Assembly (NCBI GenBank): GCA_947176785.1
Contig: CAMWSA010000073.1
Span: 1 to 11,845 of the forward strand
Reading direction: 5' to 3'
Origin: an uncultured Lachnospiraceae bacterium
GTDB taxonomy: Bacteria > Bacillota > Clostridia > Lachnospirales > Lachnospiraceae
DNA: 11,845 nt
In this document: piece after piece, positions 1 through 7,245 of the stretch
How the letters are laid out: every line of letters starts with the position of its first letter
Position numbering within the stretch: position 1 is the first letter of the stretch
Translations under genes and position numbers: made by a program
Notes under the pieces: generated by a model
What the model saw: the letters and a program-made list of their open reading frames with translations, nothing else
Database searches by the model: none
Told to the model about the DNA's origin: nothing

Positions 1-252
1 CTGGCCGAAGGCGTCCCCCAGCCCCACAGTGACCGTGGTCTTCCCCTCCCCGGCGGGGGTGGGGTTGATGGCTGTCACCAGGATCAGCTTACCGTCCGGC
101 CTGTCCTGGAGCTGCCTTAAATATGTATCTGATATCTTGGCCTTGTACCTGCCATACAGTTCCAGTTCCTCCTGGGGAATCCCCGCCCGCTCTGCCACTT
201 CAATGACAGGCACCAGCACTGCCTCCTGTGCGATCTGAATGTCTGTTTTCAT
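1..252 (-). CDS. fhs: Formate-tetrahydrofolate ligase, N-terminal 84 codons (partial at window edge)
   Basis: This is the ATP-dependent ligase that makes 10-formyl-tetrahydrofolate from formate and THF, feeding purine and formyl-methionine synthesis and, in acetogens, the methyl branch of the Wood-Ljungdahl pathway. It acts in the cytoplasm. The visible part starts MKTDIQIAQEA, followed by the family's ELELYGRYKAK stretch (about residues 29-39) and the sequence LVTAINPTPAGEGKTT (about 58-73), which contains the nucleotide-binding loop typical of the family. The ATG at 250-252 is preceded by AAGAGG at good spacing. The family is usually about 555 residues, so roughly 85% lies beyond position 1. 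It sits 83 bp downstream of ftsK on the same strand. A modest promoter candidate lies in that gap, so it may be transcribed separately, by read-through, or both. The identification rests on a very characteristic N-terminus. Confidence 0.95.
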   Translation of the reverse strand, partial: MKTDIQIAQEAVLVPVIEVAERAGIPQEELELYGRYKAKISDTYLRQLQDRPDGKLILVTAINPTPAGEGKTTVTVGLGDAFGQ

Positions 253-291
253 GCTTACCTCTTTCCTGTCTAGAGTCCCGTTTTAGAGTTT

Positions 292-321
292 CGTATATCC
301 TTATGAGCTTTTTCTTTTCAA
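292..321 (-). promoter_or_regulatory. Candidate sigma-A promoter for fhs
   Basis: On the minus strand TTGAAA (316-321) is followed after 18 bp by TATACG (292-297). The -35 box matches the consensus at five of six positions and the -10 box at four of six. The site lies wholly inside the ftsK-fhs gap and would give a leader of about 33 nt before the fhs ATG. The -10 box is mediocre, so read-through from ftsK remains possible. Confidence 0.35.
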
Positions 322-335
322 GATGGAAATGCACC

Positions 336-3281
336 CTAAATTTCTTCCAGCAGCTGTTCGAACTCTTCCGTACTCATCAAAATCTTGCGGGGTTTGGTAC
401 CCTCTTCATCTCCCACCACACCGTAATCATGAAGCTGTTCCATGATTCTCGCCGCACGGTTGAAGCCGATCTTAAAAGCACGCTGCAGCATACCGATGGA
501 GGCTTTGTCCTTGTCTATGATAAAACGTCCGGCCTCCTCGAAGTACTCGTCTCTCTCGTCGCCGCCTCCAGGGCCGCCGCCGGAAGCGCCCATACTCTTC
601 AGCTGCTCCTCCACATCGGCTGCATAGGTGTTGCCAAGCGTCTGATTTTTCAGGAAATCCACTACGTCCGACACTTCCTTGTCCGATACAAAAGCGCCCT
701 GCACCCGGGCCGGTTTGGAGTAACCCTGGGGATAAAACAGCATATCGCCCTTGCCCAGCAGCTTCTCGGCCCCGTTCATATCCAGAATGGTGCGGGAATC
801 CACGCCGCTGGACACGGAGAAGGCTACCCGGCTGGGCATGTTGGCCTTGATCAGTCCGGTGATGACATCCACGCTGGGCCGCTGGGTGGCAATAATCAGA
901 TGGATGCCCGCCGCCCTGGCCAGCTGAGCCAGACGGCAGATGGACTCCTCCACCTCGCCGGGAGCCACCATCATAAGGTCCGCCAACTCGTCCACAATGA
1001 TGACGATCTGGGGCAGCTTGGCCGGTGCCTCGGGATCACTCTCCCGCATAGCCTCCACCTTTTTGTTGTACCCCTTCATGTCACGGACATTGAAATCCGC
1101 AAATTTCTTGTATCGGTCTGTCATCTCCGCCACACCCCAGTGCAGGGCGGCGGATGCCTTCTTGGGGTCCGTCACCACCGGGATCAGCAGGTGAGGGATC
1201 CCGTTATACACGCTGAGTTCCACCACCTTGGGATCCACCATGATCAGCTTCACATCATCCGGATGCGCCTTGTACAGGATACTCATAATCAGCGTGTTGA
1301 TACACACGGACTTGCCGGAGCCGGTGGCACCTGCAATCAACATATGGGGCATCTTGGCGATGTCCGACACCACCGTCTGTCCCCCGATATCCTTTCCCAC
1401 GGCAAACGCAAGGTTGGAGGGAAATTCCTTAAACTCCCTGCTCTCCAGCAGTTCCCGCAGGGCAACCATCATATTTTCCTTGTTGGGCACTTCGATACCG
1501 ATGGCCGCCTTGCCCGGTATGGGTGCCTCGATACGGATATCCGTAGCCGCCAAATTCAGCTTGATATCATCGGTGAGGCTCACGATCTTGCTGACCTTGA
1601 CCCCCTGCTCCGGCTGCAGCTCATACCGGGTCACGCTGGGGCCCTGGCTGATGTCAGTGATGGTGACCCTGACACCGAAGTTCTCCAGGGTCTGTTGCAG
1701 ACGCATGGCTGTCGCCTTTAGTTCCTGGGTGGAATCCTTGCTCCCGCCCTTGCCCTTCTGCAGCAGGGAGATGGGCGGAAACATATATTGCTTGGGCGGC
1801 ACAGCCTCCCGTCCGGCCGCCATACTCTGGATTTCCTTGTTGACCTGACCGGTCACCGCATCGGTGCTTTGCTCCTCTTCATTTAAGCGTGCCGCCGGCC
1901 TGCTGCGCTGCCCGGGCGGCTCCGGTATATCCTCCCGGTGAATCCGGATATCCTGTCCGACAGCCGGTTTCTGCATGTCCTCAACCGCCGCAGGACTCTC
2001 TGTTCCATACATATTGTCCTCAGATAAGTTTTCAGTGGAAGTCTCTGCCAGGGGATTGACTGCCATCGGCTGACTGCCGCGCAGGACTCCTCCCGATGCG
2101 GAAGCTTCCGGATCCAGCGTGGAGTAAAACTGCTCTGGCTCCTCCTCCGGTGCCTCATCAATCGTCAATTGGTGCGCGCTGCGTATCCGGATATTATCAA
2201 AATCAAATATACTGCCGGAAGTCCTGTTATCCGCCGCCTCTGGTTCTTCTGACACAATGTTCCCTTCCTCCGGGGCATCATATCCCTCCATGCCCTCGTT
2301 CCACATAATCTCATGGATATCATCACGCCTGCGCTCCTCGGTCTCACGGGCAATGGCCGTGTCCAGTATCACACCGGACACCTTTCTGTCCATGCGCAGG
2401 ATCTTCTCCGTCTCCTTCTCCTCCCGGCGCTGCTGCCTGCCGCTTTCCCTCTCCAGAGTCCTCTGGCGGCGCTCCTCTTCCCGTCTGGCCCTGGTCTGCT
2501 CCTGCTCCTCCCGGCGAAGCCTGTCCGCCTCCTGACGCTGTTCCCGGCGAAGCCTCTCAGCCTCCTGACGCTGCTCCCGGCGGCTGAGATATTCCTCCTC
2601 CTGCTCTTCCCGCCGCTGCCTTGCATATTCCCTCCGCCGCTGGGAATCTTCCCTGGTGCGCTGAAGCATCCGGAAACCGCCGCTCTTCACGCCGCTGATC
2701 AGGGAGCGCTCTGTCATCAGGATAAAACTGATGGCACCGCATAGCAGCACCACCAGCACCGTGCCTATTGTCTCCAGGTAGTGGTGCAGCAGATAAGCCA
2801 GACTGCCGCCCAGGACACCGCCGCCGATCCTGTCTGTACGGGCCGTCTCATAGATCTGTCTGATATCATATCTCTCCAGGGCCAGGCTGCTTTGCGCAAA
2901 CAGTTCGCAGACCACACCGATCATCAAAAACAGCACGCCTCCTGAAATCAGCTTGCGCAGTGCGTTGGGATTGCCGGAGTTGGCATACCAGAAAGACACC
3001 GCCACAAACAAAAGCACCGGCACGGTGTAAGAGGTCAGTCCAAACAGGCCAAACAGGACCCCGCTGATCGCATTGCCAACCGGACCGATAATGCCAAAAT
3101 TACACAAAAACAAAATCACCATAAGGATGAAAAAAATAATCAATCCTATCTCGTGAAACAATTCGCTTTCTTTCTCATAATCATATGTAGGGGCATTGCC
3201 CTTCCTGCCGGAGCCGGACGACTTCTTGCCGCCGCGCTTGCCCGCCGGGGTGGATGCCCTTTTGCCTGATGAATTTGCCAT
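336..3281 (-). CDS. ftsK: DNA translocase FtsK/SpoIIIE (981 aa)
   Basis: This is a septum-located, hexameric ATP-driven DNA pump that clears chromosome DNA from the closing division or sporulation septum. Four hydrophobic segments (about residues 43-63, 74-98, 110-130, 168-190) anchor it. An Arg/Glu/Gln-rich, probably coiled-coil linker (about 205-295) and an acidic, Pro-containing linker (to about 490) follow. The motor begins near FPPISLL (501-507). Walker A is GATGSGKS (651-658) and Walker B is VIIVDELAD (760-768), with ATQRPSVDVITG (798-809) further on. The C-terminal winged-helix gamma domain (about 917-970), which reads oriented DNA motifs in this family, is present. The ATG at 3279-3281 has AGGAG 9 nt upstream. 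At 981 residues it is longer than B. subtilis SpoIIIE (about 790), mainly because of the linker. It lies after tepA, as in B. subtilis. FtsK versus SpoIIIE naming cannot be settled here. Confidence 0.97.
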   Translation of the reverse strand: MANSSGKRASTPAGKRGGKKSSGSGRKGNAPTYDYEKESELFHEIGLIIFFILMVILFLCNFGIIGPVGNAISGVLFGLFGLTSYTVPVLLFVAVSFWYANSGNPNALRKLISGGVLFLMIGVVCELFAQSSLALERYDIRQIYETARTDRIGGGVLGGSLAYLLHHYLETIGTVLVVLLCGAISFILMTERSLISGVKSGGFRMLQRTREDSQRRREYARQRREEQEEEYLSRREQRQEAERLRREQRQEADRLRREEQEQTRARREEERRQRTLERESGRQQRREEKETEKILRMDRKVSGVILDTAIARETEERRRDDIHEIMWNEGMEGYDAPEEGNIVSEEPEAADNRTSGSIFDFDNIRIRSAHQLTIDEAPEEEPEQFYSTLDPEASASGGVLRGSQPMAVNPLAETSTENLSEDNMYGTESPAAVEDMQKPAVGQDIRIHREDIPEPPGQRSRPAARLNEEEQSTDAVTGQVNKEIQSMAAGREAVPPKQYMFPPISLLQKGKGGSKDSTQELKATAMRLQQTLENFGVRVTITDISQGPSVTRYELQPEQGVKVSKIVSLTDDIKLNLAATDIRIEAPIPGKAAIGIEVPNKENMMVALRELLESREFKEFPSNLAFAVGKDIGGQTVVSDIAKMPHMLIAGATGSGKSVCINTLIMSILYKAHPDDVKLIMVDPKVVELSVYNGIPHLLIPVVTDPKKASAALHWGVAEMTDRYKKFADFNVRDMKGYNKKVEAMRESDPEAPAKLPQIVIIVDELADLMMVAPGEVEESICRLAQLARAAGIHLIIATQRPSVDVITGLIKANMPSRVAFSVSSGVDSRTILDMNGAEKLLGKGDMLFYPQGYSKPARVQGAFVSDKEVSDVVDFLKNQTLGNTYAADVEEQLKSMGASGGGPGGGDERDEYFEEAGRFIIDKDKASIGMLQRAFKIGFNRAARIMEQLHDYGVVGDEEGTKPRKILMSTEEFEQLLEEI
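2512..2588 (-). repeat. 33-bp tandem repeat in the ftsK linker
   Basis: Two consecutive 33-bp units begin at 2512 and 2545, and a third, diverged start lies at 2578. In the protein each unit encodes RREQRQEA(E/D)RL, 11 residues. An 11-residue period suits a hendecad coiled coil. The repeat is in frame and so can expand or shrink without breaking ftsK. Confidence 0.8.
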
Positions 3282-3313
3282 CTCATCATACTCCTATTGT
3301 GTTTTATATCTCA

Positions 3314-3340
3314 AGAGTCCGGAGCCTTCGCCCCGGCTCT
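3314..3340 (-). other. Hairpin in the ftsK 5' leader
   Basis: On the minus strand AGAGCCGGGGC pairs with GCTCCGGACTCT around a GAAG loop: four pairs, a bulged A, then seven pairs including one G-U. No T-run follows on either strand, so it does not look like an intrinsic terminator. It lies about 10-35 nt after the predicted ftsK transcription start and about 30 nt before the ribosome binding site, so it may stabilise the transcript's 5' end. Confidence 0.55.
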
Positions 3341-3355
3341 GGACAAACAAGTATT

Positions 3356-3384
3356 ATTATAGCATTTCCTTCGCCGCTTGTCAT
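3356..3384 (-). promoter_or_regulatory. Strong extended -10 promoter for ftsK
   Basis: On the minus strand ATGACA (3379-3384, five of six to consensus) is separated by exactly 17 bp from a perfect TATAAT (3356-3361). TG at one base upstream makes an extended -10 (TGCTATAAT). It begins 4 nt after the tepA stop codon and would start transcription near 3349. It suggests that ftsK can be expressed independently of tepA. Confidence 0.8.
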
Positions 3385-3387
3385 CCT

Positions 3388-4095
3388 TTAATTTAGCGTA
3401 TCGCCTTCCCGCATCAACTCGTGGAGCTTGCCCACGGCCTTGTCTATGCCGCCCACCTCGTTGATGATGCCCATTTTGACCGCCTCCTGCCCCACCAATA
3501 TAGTACCCACATCCTTGGTGAGCATCCCTGTCTCCATCATCAGCCCCTCCAGGCGATCCTGCCCGATGCTGCAATGGCTACATACAAACCCCGTAATCCG
3601 GTCCTGGATCTGTTTGAAATAATCAAAGGTCTGGGGCACACCGATAACGGTGCCGTTCATGCGCACCGGATGGATCACCATGGTTCCCGTGGGCACGATA
3701 AAGGAATACTGCGTGCTGACGGCGATGGGTACGCCAATGGAATGACTGCCGCCCAGCACCAGGGATACCGTGGGCTTGCTCAGAGAGGCCAGCATCTCTG
3801 CTATAGCCAGCCCCGCCTCCACATCTCCCCCCATGGTATTCAGGATCACCAGCACACCGTCGATCTCCCGGCTGTCCTCAATGGCGGCTAACTGAGGCAG
3901 GATATGTTCATATTTTGTGGTCTTGGAATTGCCGGACAGGTTGTCATGCCCTTCGATCTCACCGATAATGGACAATAAGTGGATGTTCTTGTGGTCCGCA
4001 TTCTGGTTCAGGGTTATCTGCCCAATCTTCTCAATGCGCCCATCCCGATGCTCTTCTTCCTCAATGCGTTGACTTTTCTCGTTTTGCTCGCTCAT
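3388..4095 (-). CDS. tepA: ClpP-like serine protease TepA (translocation-enhancing protein family)
   Basis: This is a cytoplasmic ClpP-fold peptidase. The family is named after B. subtilis TepA (YmfB), which was linked to protein export; its in vivo substrates are poorly known. The 235 residues contain the oxyanion region NTMGGDVEAG (about 86-95). The nucleophile is Ser119 in GGSHSIGVPIA, the His is His142 in MVIHPVR, and the Asp is probably Asp195 in LTKDVG. GVPQTFDYFKQIQDR (152-166) is also typical of TepA rather than housekeeping ClpP. I chose the ATG at 4093-4095, with GGGGGAT upstream, over a longer TTG reading at 4162-4164. That TTG falls inside a consensus -35 box and would add residues unlike the family. 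It lies upstream of ftsK as in B. subtilis, but the strong promoter between them argues against simple co-expression. Confidence 0.92.
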   Translation of the reverse strand: MSEQNEKSQRIEEEEHRDGRIEKIGQITLNQNADHKNIHLLSIIGEIEGHDNLSGNSKTTKYEHILPQLAAIEDSREIDGVLVILNTMGGDVEAGLAIAEMLASLSKPTVSLVLGGSHSIGVPIAVSTQYSFIVPTGTMVIHPVRMNGTVIGVPQTFDYFKQIQDRITGFVCSHCSIGQDRLEGLMMETGMLTKDVGTILVGQEAVKMGIINEVGGIDKAVGKLHELMREGDTLN

Positions 4096-4134
4096 AATGA
4101 TCCCCCAATCTCCGGATAATCTACAGGAAACGAT

Positions 4135-4164
4135 ATCGTAATTTCTGCTTTCAGCTCCTGTCAA
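4135..4164 (-). promoter_or_regulatory. Promoter for tepA
   Basis: On the minus strand a perfect TTGACA (4159-4164) is followed after 18 bp by TACGAT (4135-4140), which keeps the key first, second, fifth and sixth -10 bases. Transcription would start near 4128, giving a leader of about 33 nt before the ATG at 4095. A 10-bp palindrome, TTCAATTGAA at 4192-4201, lies about 27 bp upstream of the -35 box and could be an operator, but nothing else supports that. Confidence 0.6.
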
Positions 4165-4220
4165 AACCGTGTGTACAGGTTAGGGCAGGGCTTCAATTGA
4201 AATTATTACTATCGGTAACG

Positions 4221-4253
4221 ATAAGAAAAGAACCGTGACGGTTCTTCTCTTAT
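4221..4253 (-). terminator. Intrinsic terminator (possibly bidirectional)
   Basis: Two 15-nt arms (4221-4235 and 4239-4253) are complementary except at one position and enclose a 3-nt loop. On the minus strand the core AAGAACCGTCACGGTTCTT runs directly into TTCTTATCGTT, a normal terminator layout. The plus strand also has a T-rich right arm, but every gene here is on the minus strand. It would end the glycosyltransferase transcript about 125 nt after its stop codon and insulate tepA. The rest of the 282-bp gap between 4096 and 4377 holds the tepA promoter and the inverted repeat at 4307-4370. I see no credible gene in it. Confidence 0.7.
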
Positions 4254-4306
4254 AGTAACCAGATATGCGGTTTTCATTCTCACAAGTTTATGTCAACGAC
4301 ACTGGA

Positions 4307-4370
4307 AATTTCGCTTTCGGTCCTGCAAAAGCTTCCATATATGGCTTTTGCAGGACCGAAAGCAGAAATT
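4307..4370. repeat. Perfect 20-bp inverted repeat, 8 nt after a stop codon
   Basis: The arm GCTTTCGGTCCTGCAAAAGC (4313-4332) is matched exactly in reverse complement at 4344-4363. The spacer is 11 nt and contributes to the palindrome CCATATATGG. Beyond the arms, six further pairs (AATTTC with GAAATT) form if one A at 4364 is bulged, giving a stem of about 26 bp. It starts 8 nt after the stop of the GT-C-like gene. No T-run follows on either strand, so it is not a textbook terminator. It may protect the mRNA 3' end, or may be a copy of a dispersed palindromic repeat. It does not resemble the repeats at 10055 and 11365. Confidence 0.85.
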
Positions 4371-4377
4371 AGTAACA

Positions 4378-6123
4378 TTAAAAATCGAAATCATCCTTGG
4401 GGTCCACATCGATATCGTAATGCATCTGGGACTCGTCGGGCTGGAGCGGGTAATCCATCACCTTTTTCACATGCTTTTTGGGCAAGGGCAGGGGATTCTC
4501 GATCAACTGCACCTGCTTGGACTCATCCTGTCTCTTCTCCGTCATATCTCTCTTTACCTCCGCTGTAGGGACCACAGACCCCGGCGCACGGTGCGCTGAC
4601 CCTGTTTCCCGGGACATTGACTCTACTGCCGTCGCGTCTCCCTGCTTCCATTGTCTCCGTCTTCTTCCAACACTGCGGGCAGATTTGGGGAATCGCCCCT
4701 TTTTGCCGGTTTGTCCGGTCTCCGCCCCACCGACATTCTTCTTTGATTTCCCGCCGGGGAAACGCTCCGGAGGCCGTGGGCCATCGGAGGCTTCTACCTC
4801 AGTCTGCCCGGCCACAGGTTCCGGACTCCCCATGGCCTGCGCGGCCACGGATTCCGGGGGGTCCCCGGCCTGCACGGCCACGGATTCCGACGGCTCCTCC
4901 GCCCTGCCGCCATCCCGGACAAACAACTCGCAAAACGCCACTCCGGCCAGTCCCGTCATGGCAAAATACATCTGAAAGCTGCCGTTCATATTGGGTGTCA
5001 CGACACCCAGCACCCGCATCAGTGTGACGGACAACACCAGCATCACCCAGGGCGAAAACCTCTCCTCATTCTTCCTGCGCATGAAGGTGAAGATTCCCAG
5101 TGCCATCAACAGCAGCAGCAGGATGGTCTCATAGCCTCCTTCCTGAAAAAAGAAGCTGTAATCCGCACCCTTTAAGCCGTAAGTGACACCCCAGGCTCCC
5201 AGCACACGTCCAAAGGTACTGCCGCTCATGGAACTGTCCAGCAGTACCAGCATACAGAATACGCCCCCCATGGACAGCATCGACAGCATGAACTGGGCCA
5301 TCCATCGCAGCACGCCCCGCTGCTGACGCTTTAACACCAGCAGGCCGCCCAGAGGGATTGCCAGGGTAAAACCCACGATATCCACATACCCCGCCAAGGC
5401 CACCAACGCTCCGCACGCCGGAGCCAGTACCCAGGTAAGCTTGCCGCCGGGCCGGGCGCTTTGTCCCAGATACTGGGCGATAACCAGCAGAATCAGTGCA
5501 TATATGCAAAAATACAGCATCTTGGGGGAGTAGGTTATCCCATCTCTTACAGAGCCGGGAGCCACTGTCAGGAAAAGCAGAGAAACCAGGGCCGGTCCCC
5601 TGCCGGACAGACGCTTCACGGCAAAATAGGCAATCATAATCCCCAGCATCTGTAACACGATCTGCAACGCAATGCCCGCCGTCCACCTGTTGCCCACCAG
5701 CCGAAAGAGCAGATTCAACAGACAGAGGTAGTAATAGACGCTGCCCTGTACCAGCTGGACCCGCATCCCTCCCTCCGTGACCTTGGCAACCTCATAATAG
5801 GCGGCTTCCTCCCCGGCTCTTCCCATCATGGCCAGGCGAAGAACAAGCCCCGCCGACAGAAGCGCCGCCACCGCAGCCCCCTCGATCAGGCCGGTCCTGC
5901 CGCCGGCCGTCTTCCTGACACGCTCGCTGTCCATAAGCTTTTTGACCAGGAAATAGGCCAGAAAAATCCCCCCGGCAGCCAGCACCAGGAGCGTAAATGC
6001 CATATAGGGGACTCCTGTGCCCTGATGTCCCAGCACCATGCCCAAAAAGGACAGCACGACACCCATGCCCATCAGATAAAGCGCCCATATTCCGTAGCTT
6101 ACCGCATTCTTCTTATAACTCAT
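4378..6123 (-). CDS. Polytopic GT-C-like (GT39-type) membrane glycosyltransferase with long cytoplasmic tail
   Basis: The 581 residues have about 12 hydrophobic segments in the first 401 (for example 11-31, 40-60, 79-99, 147-170, 200-219, 274-296, 357-375, 382-401). After the third comes GEEAAYYEVAKV (about 104-115), which resembles the acidic motif in the first large external loop of GT-C enzymes. The KKLMDSERVRK stretch (61-71) and other basic loops place that motif outside the membrane. These enzymes take a sugar from a polyisoprenyl-phosphate donor, which the GtrB-like gene 1 nt upstream could supply. The acceptor is unknown. Residues 402-581 form a disordered-looking tail rich in Glu, Pro, Ala, Arg and Lys, with an 11-residue repeat. 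It finishes with PLPLPKKHVKKVMDYPL and an acidic DDFDF end. The ATG at 6121-6123 is probably translationally coupled. The fold assignment is moderate and the substrate is not inferable. Confidence 0.72.
   Translation of the reverse strand: MSYKKNAVSYGIWALYLMGMGVVLSFLGMVLGHQGTGVPYMAFTLLVLAAGGIFLAYFLVKKLMDSERVRKTAGGRTGLIEGAAVAALLSAGLVLRLAMMGRAGEEAAYYEVAKVTEGGMRVQLVQGSVYYYLCLLNLLFRLVGNRWTAGIALQIVLQMLGIMIAYFAVKRLSGRGPALVSLLFLTVAPGSVRDGITYSPKMLYFCIYALILLVIAQYLGQSARPGGKLTWVLAPACGALVALAGYVDIVGFTLAIPLGGLLVLKRQQRGVLRWMAQFMLSMLSMGGVFCMLVLLDSSMSGSTFGRVLGAWGVTYGLKGADYSFFFQEGGYETILLLLLMALGIFTFMRRKNEERFSPWVMLVLSVTLMRVLGVVTPNMNGSFQMYFAMTGLAGVAFCELFVRDGGRAEEPSESVAVQAGDPPESVAAQAMGSPEPVAGQTEVEASDGPRPPERFPGGKSKKNVGGAETGQTGKKGRFPKSARSVGRRRRQWKQGDATAVESMSRETGSAHRAPGSVVPTAEVKRDMTEKRQDESKQVQLIENPLPLPKKHVKKVMDYPLQPDESQMHYDIDVDPKDDFDF
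4803..4900 (-). repeat. Three tandem 33-bp units in the glycosyltransferase tail
   Basis: The core CGGCCAC(A/G)G recurs at 4809, 4842 and 4875, exactly 33 bp apart. The units encode variants of an 11-residue segment, as in ESVAVQAGDPP, ESVAAQAMGSP and EPVAGQTEVEA. The repeats are in frame and lie in the predicted cytoplasmic tail, so unit number could vary between strains without affecting the membrane part. Confidence 0.8.
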
Positions 6124-6124
6124 C

Positions 6125-7099
6125 CTACGTTTCCTGCTCTTTCACCAGGCTCTCCCGCTCCAGTACCTTCTCGATATTGTATCTGGGACGCTGCTTTACC
6201 TCCATATAGATCTTGCCGATATACTGGCCTACCATACCTATGGCCATCAACTGCAATCCGCCCAAAAACCAGATGGACAGGATCAACGAGGTCCATCCCG
6301 GCACCACACTGCCGGTAAAATAGGAAATCAACGCATAAACCGCAGCCAGCATGGAACAGACAATGATAAATAATCCCAGCCCCATAATCATGCTGATCGG
6401 CTTTACACTGAAAGAAGAAATGCCGTTAAAGGCCAGCGCCAGCATCTTTTTCAGCGGGTACTTGGACTCTCCGGCCACACGCTCTTTTCTGTCATAATAG
6501 ACGCTCTCTGTCTGATAGCCAATCAGCGGCATCATGCCGCGCAGGAAAAGGTTGGTCTCCTTGTACTGAGAGAACTGTTCCACTGCACGCCTGGACATCA
6601 GCCGGAAATCCGCATGGTTATAAACTGTCTTAACCCCCATGAGGGCCATCAGCTTATAGAATGCCTGCGCCGTGGTGCGCTTGAAGAAGGTGTCGTTTTT
6701 CCGCTCCTTGCGAACACCATAGACAATATCGCTGCCTCCGTGAAATTTGTCAATCATCTCCTCGATCACAGCCACGTCGTCCTGTAAGTCCGCGTCTATG
6801 GAAACCGTCACGTCACTGCGCTCCATGGCTGTCAAAAGCCCTGCCGTCAGCGCAAACTGATGTCCCACATTACCCGCCAGCTTCACGCCGCGGACCTGGT
6901 CCGGGTACAGCCTGTGTTCCTCCTCAATCAACTCCCAGGTCCTGTCTTTGCTTCCGTCGTTTACAAACAAAATAAAGCTGTCCGAGGCTATCTTGTTCTT
7001 GGCCGCAAGATCGCAGAGTACCTCCCGCAGGGCCTGGGAAGCAATCTTCAGCACCTCCTCCTCGTTATAGCAGGGGACTACGATTGCCAGTCTGTCCAT
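6125..7099 (-). CDS. GtrB/DPM1-like family 2 glycosyltransferase (polyisoprenyl-phosphate sugar synthase)
   Basis: This enzyme probably moves a sugar from a nucleotide donor to undecaprenyl phosphate at the inner membrane face. The 324 residues open with LAIVVPCYNEEE (4-15). FVNDGSKDRTW (45-55) and the metal-binding SIDADLQDD (100-108) follow. YDRKERVAGESKYPLKKM (202-219) matches the conserved region before the membrane part. Two C-terminal transmembrane helices (about 232-257 and 268-291) match the GtrB layout. The ATG at 7097-7099 has AGGAG 9 nt upstream. The stop is separated by 1 nt from the GT-C-like gene, so the pair is almost certainly one operon. The sugar cannot be read from sequence. 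No GtrA-type flippase gene lies alongside. The 146-bp region upstream holds a long-range inverted repeat but no clear promoter. Confidence 0.92.
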   Translation of the reverse strand: MDRLAIVVPCYNEEEVLKIASQALREVLCDLAAKNKIASDSFILFVNDGSKDRTWELIEEEHRLYPDQVRGVKLAGNVGHQFALTAGLLTAMERSDVTVSIDADLQDDVAVIEEMIDKFHGGSDIVYGVRKERKNDTFFKRTTAQAFYKLMALMGVKTVYNHADFRLMSRRAVEQFSQYKETNLFLRGMMPLIGYQTESVYYDRKERVAGESKYPLKKMLALAFNGISSFSVKPISMIMGLGLFIIVCSMLAAVYALISYFTGSVVPGWTSLILSIWFLGGLQLMAIGMVGQYIGKIYMEVKQRPRYNIEKVLERESLVKEQET

Positions 7100-7124
7100 T
7101 ACTCATCTCTCCTATTTTAGTACT

Positions 7125-7214
7125 GCGGGTTTACGGACAGCACACAATGCCGGCGATCAGGATATGGCCGCTCCGACGCCCGTTTCCTGAACCGTGTGCC
7201 GACCGGAAACCCGC
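7125..7214. repeat. Long-range inverted repeat in the leader of the glycosyltransferase pair
   Basis: GCGGGTTT (7125-7132) is matched by AAACCCGC (7207-7214). Both continue with a compatible CGG/CCG after one mismatch, giving about 11 pairs around a loop of roughly 70 nt. It lies entirely between the yebC stop and the GtrB-like start. It could fold the leader RNA, but no T-run or known riboswitch core is apparent. With arms this short it may be chance. Confidence 0.35.
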
Positions 7215-7245
7215 TGATTTTAGATCAACCCTTCCGCATCCGCCC

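Noticed and set aside
228..1721. Long plus-strand open frame (497 codons) opposite ftsK
   Set aside because: It is antisense to a clear FtsK motor domain, is rich in His, Gln and Leu as expected from a shadow of a GC-rich gene, and has no ribosome binding site or recognisable domain.
4231..4299. 22-codon minus-strand frame (MKTAYLVTIREE start) after the large inverted repeat
   Set aside because: It runs through the terminator hairpin and has no good ribosome binding site. A leader peptide would need a downstream target, and tepA has its own promoter.
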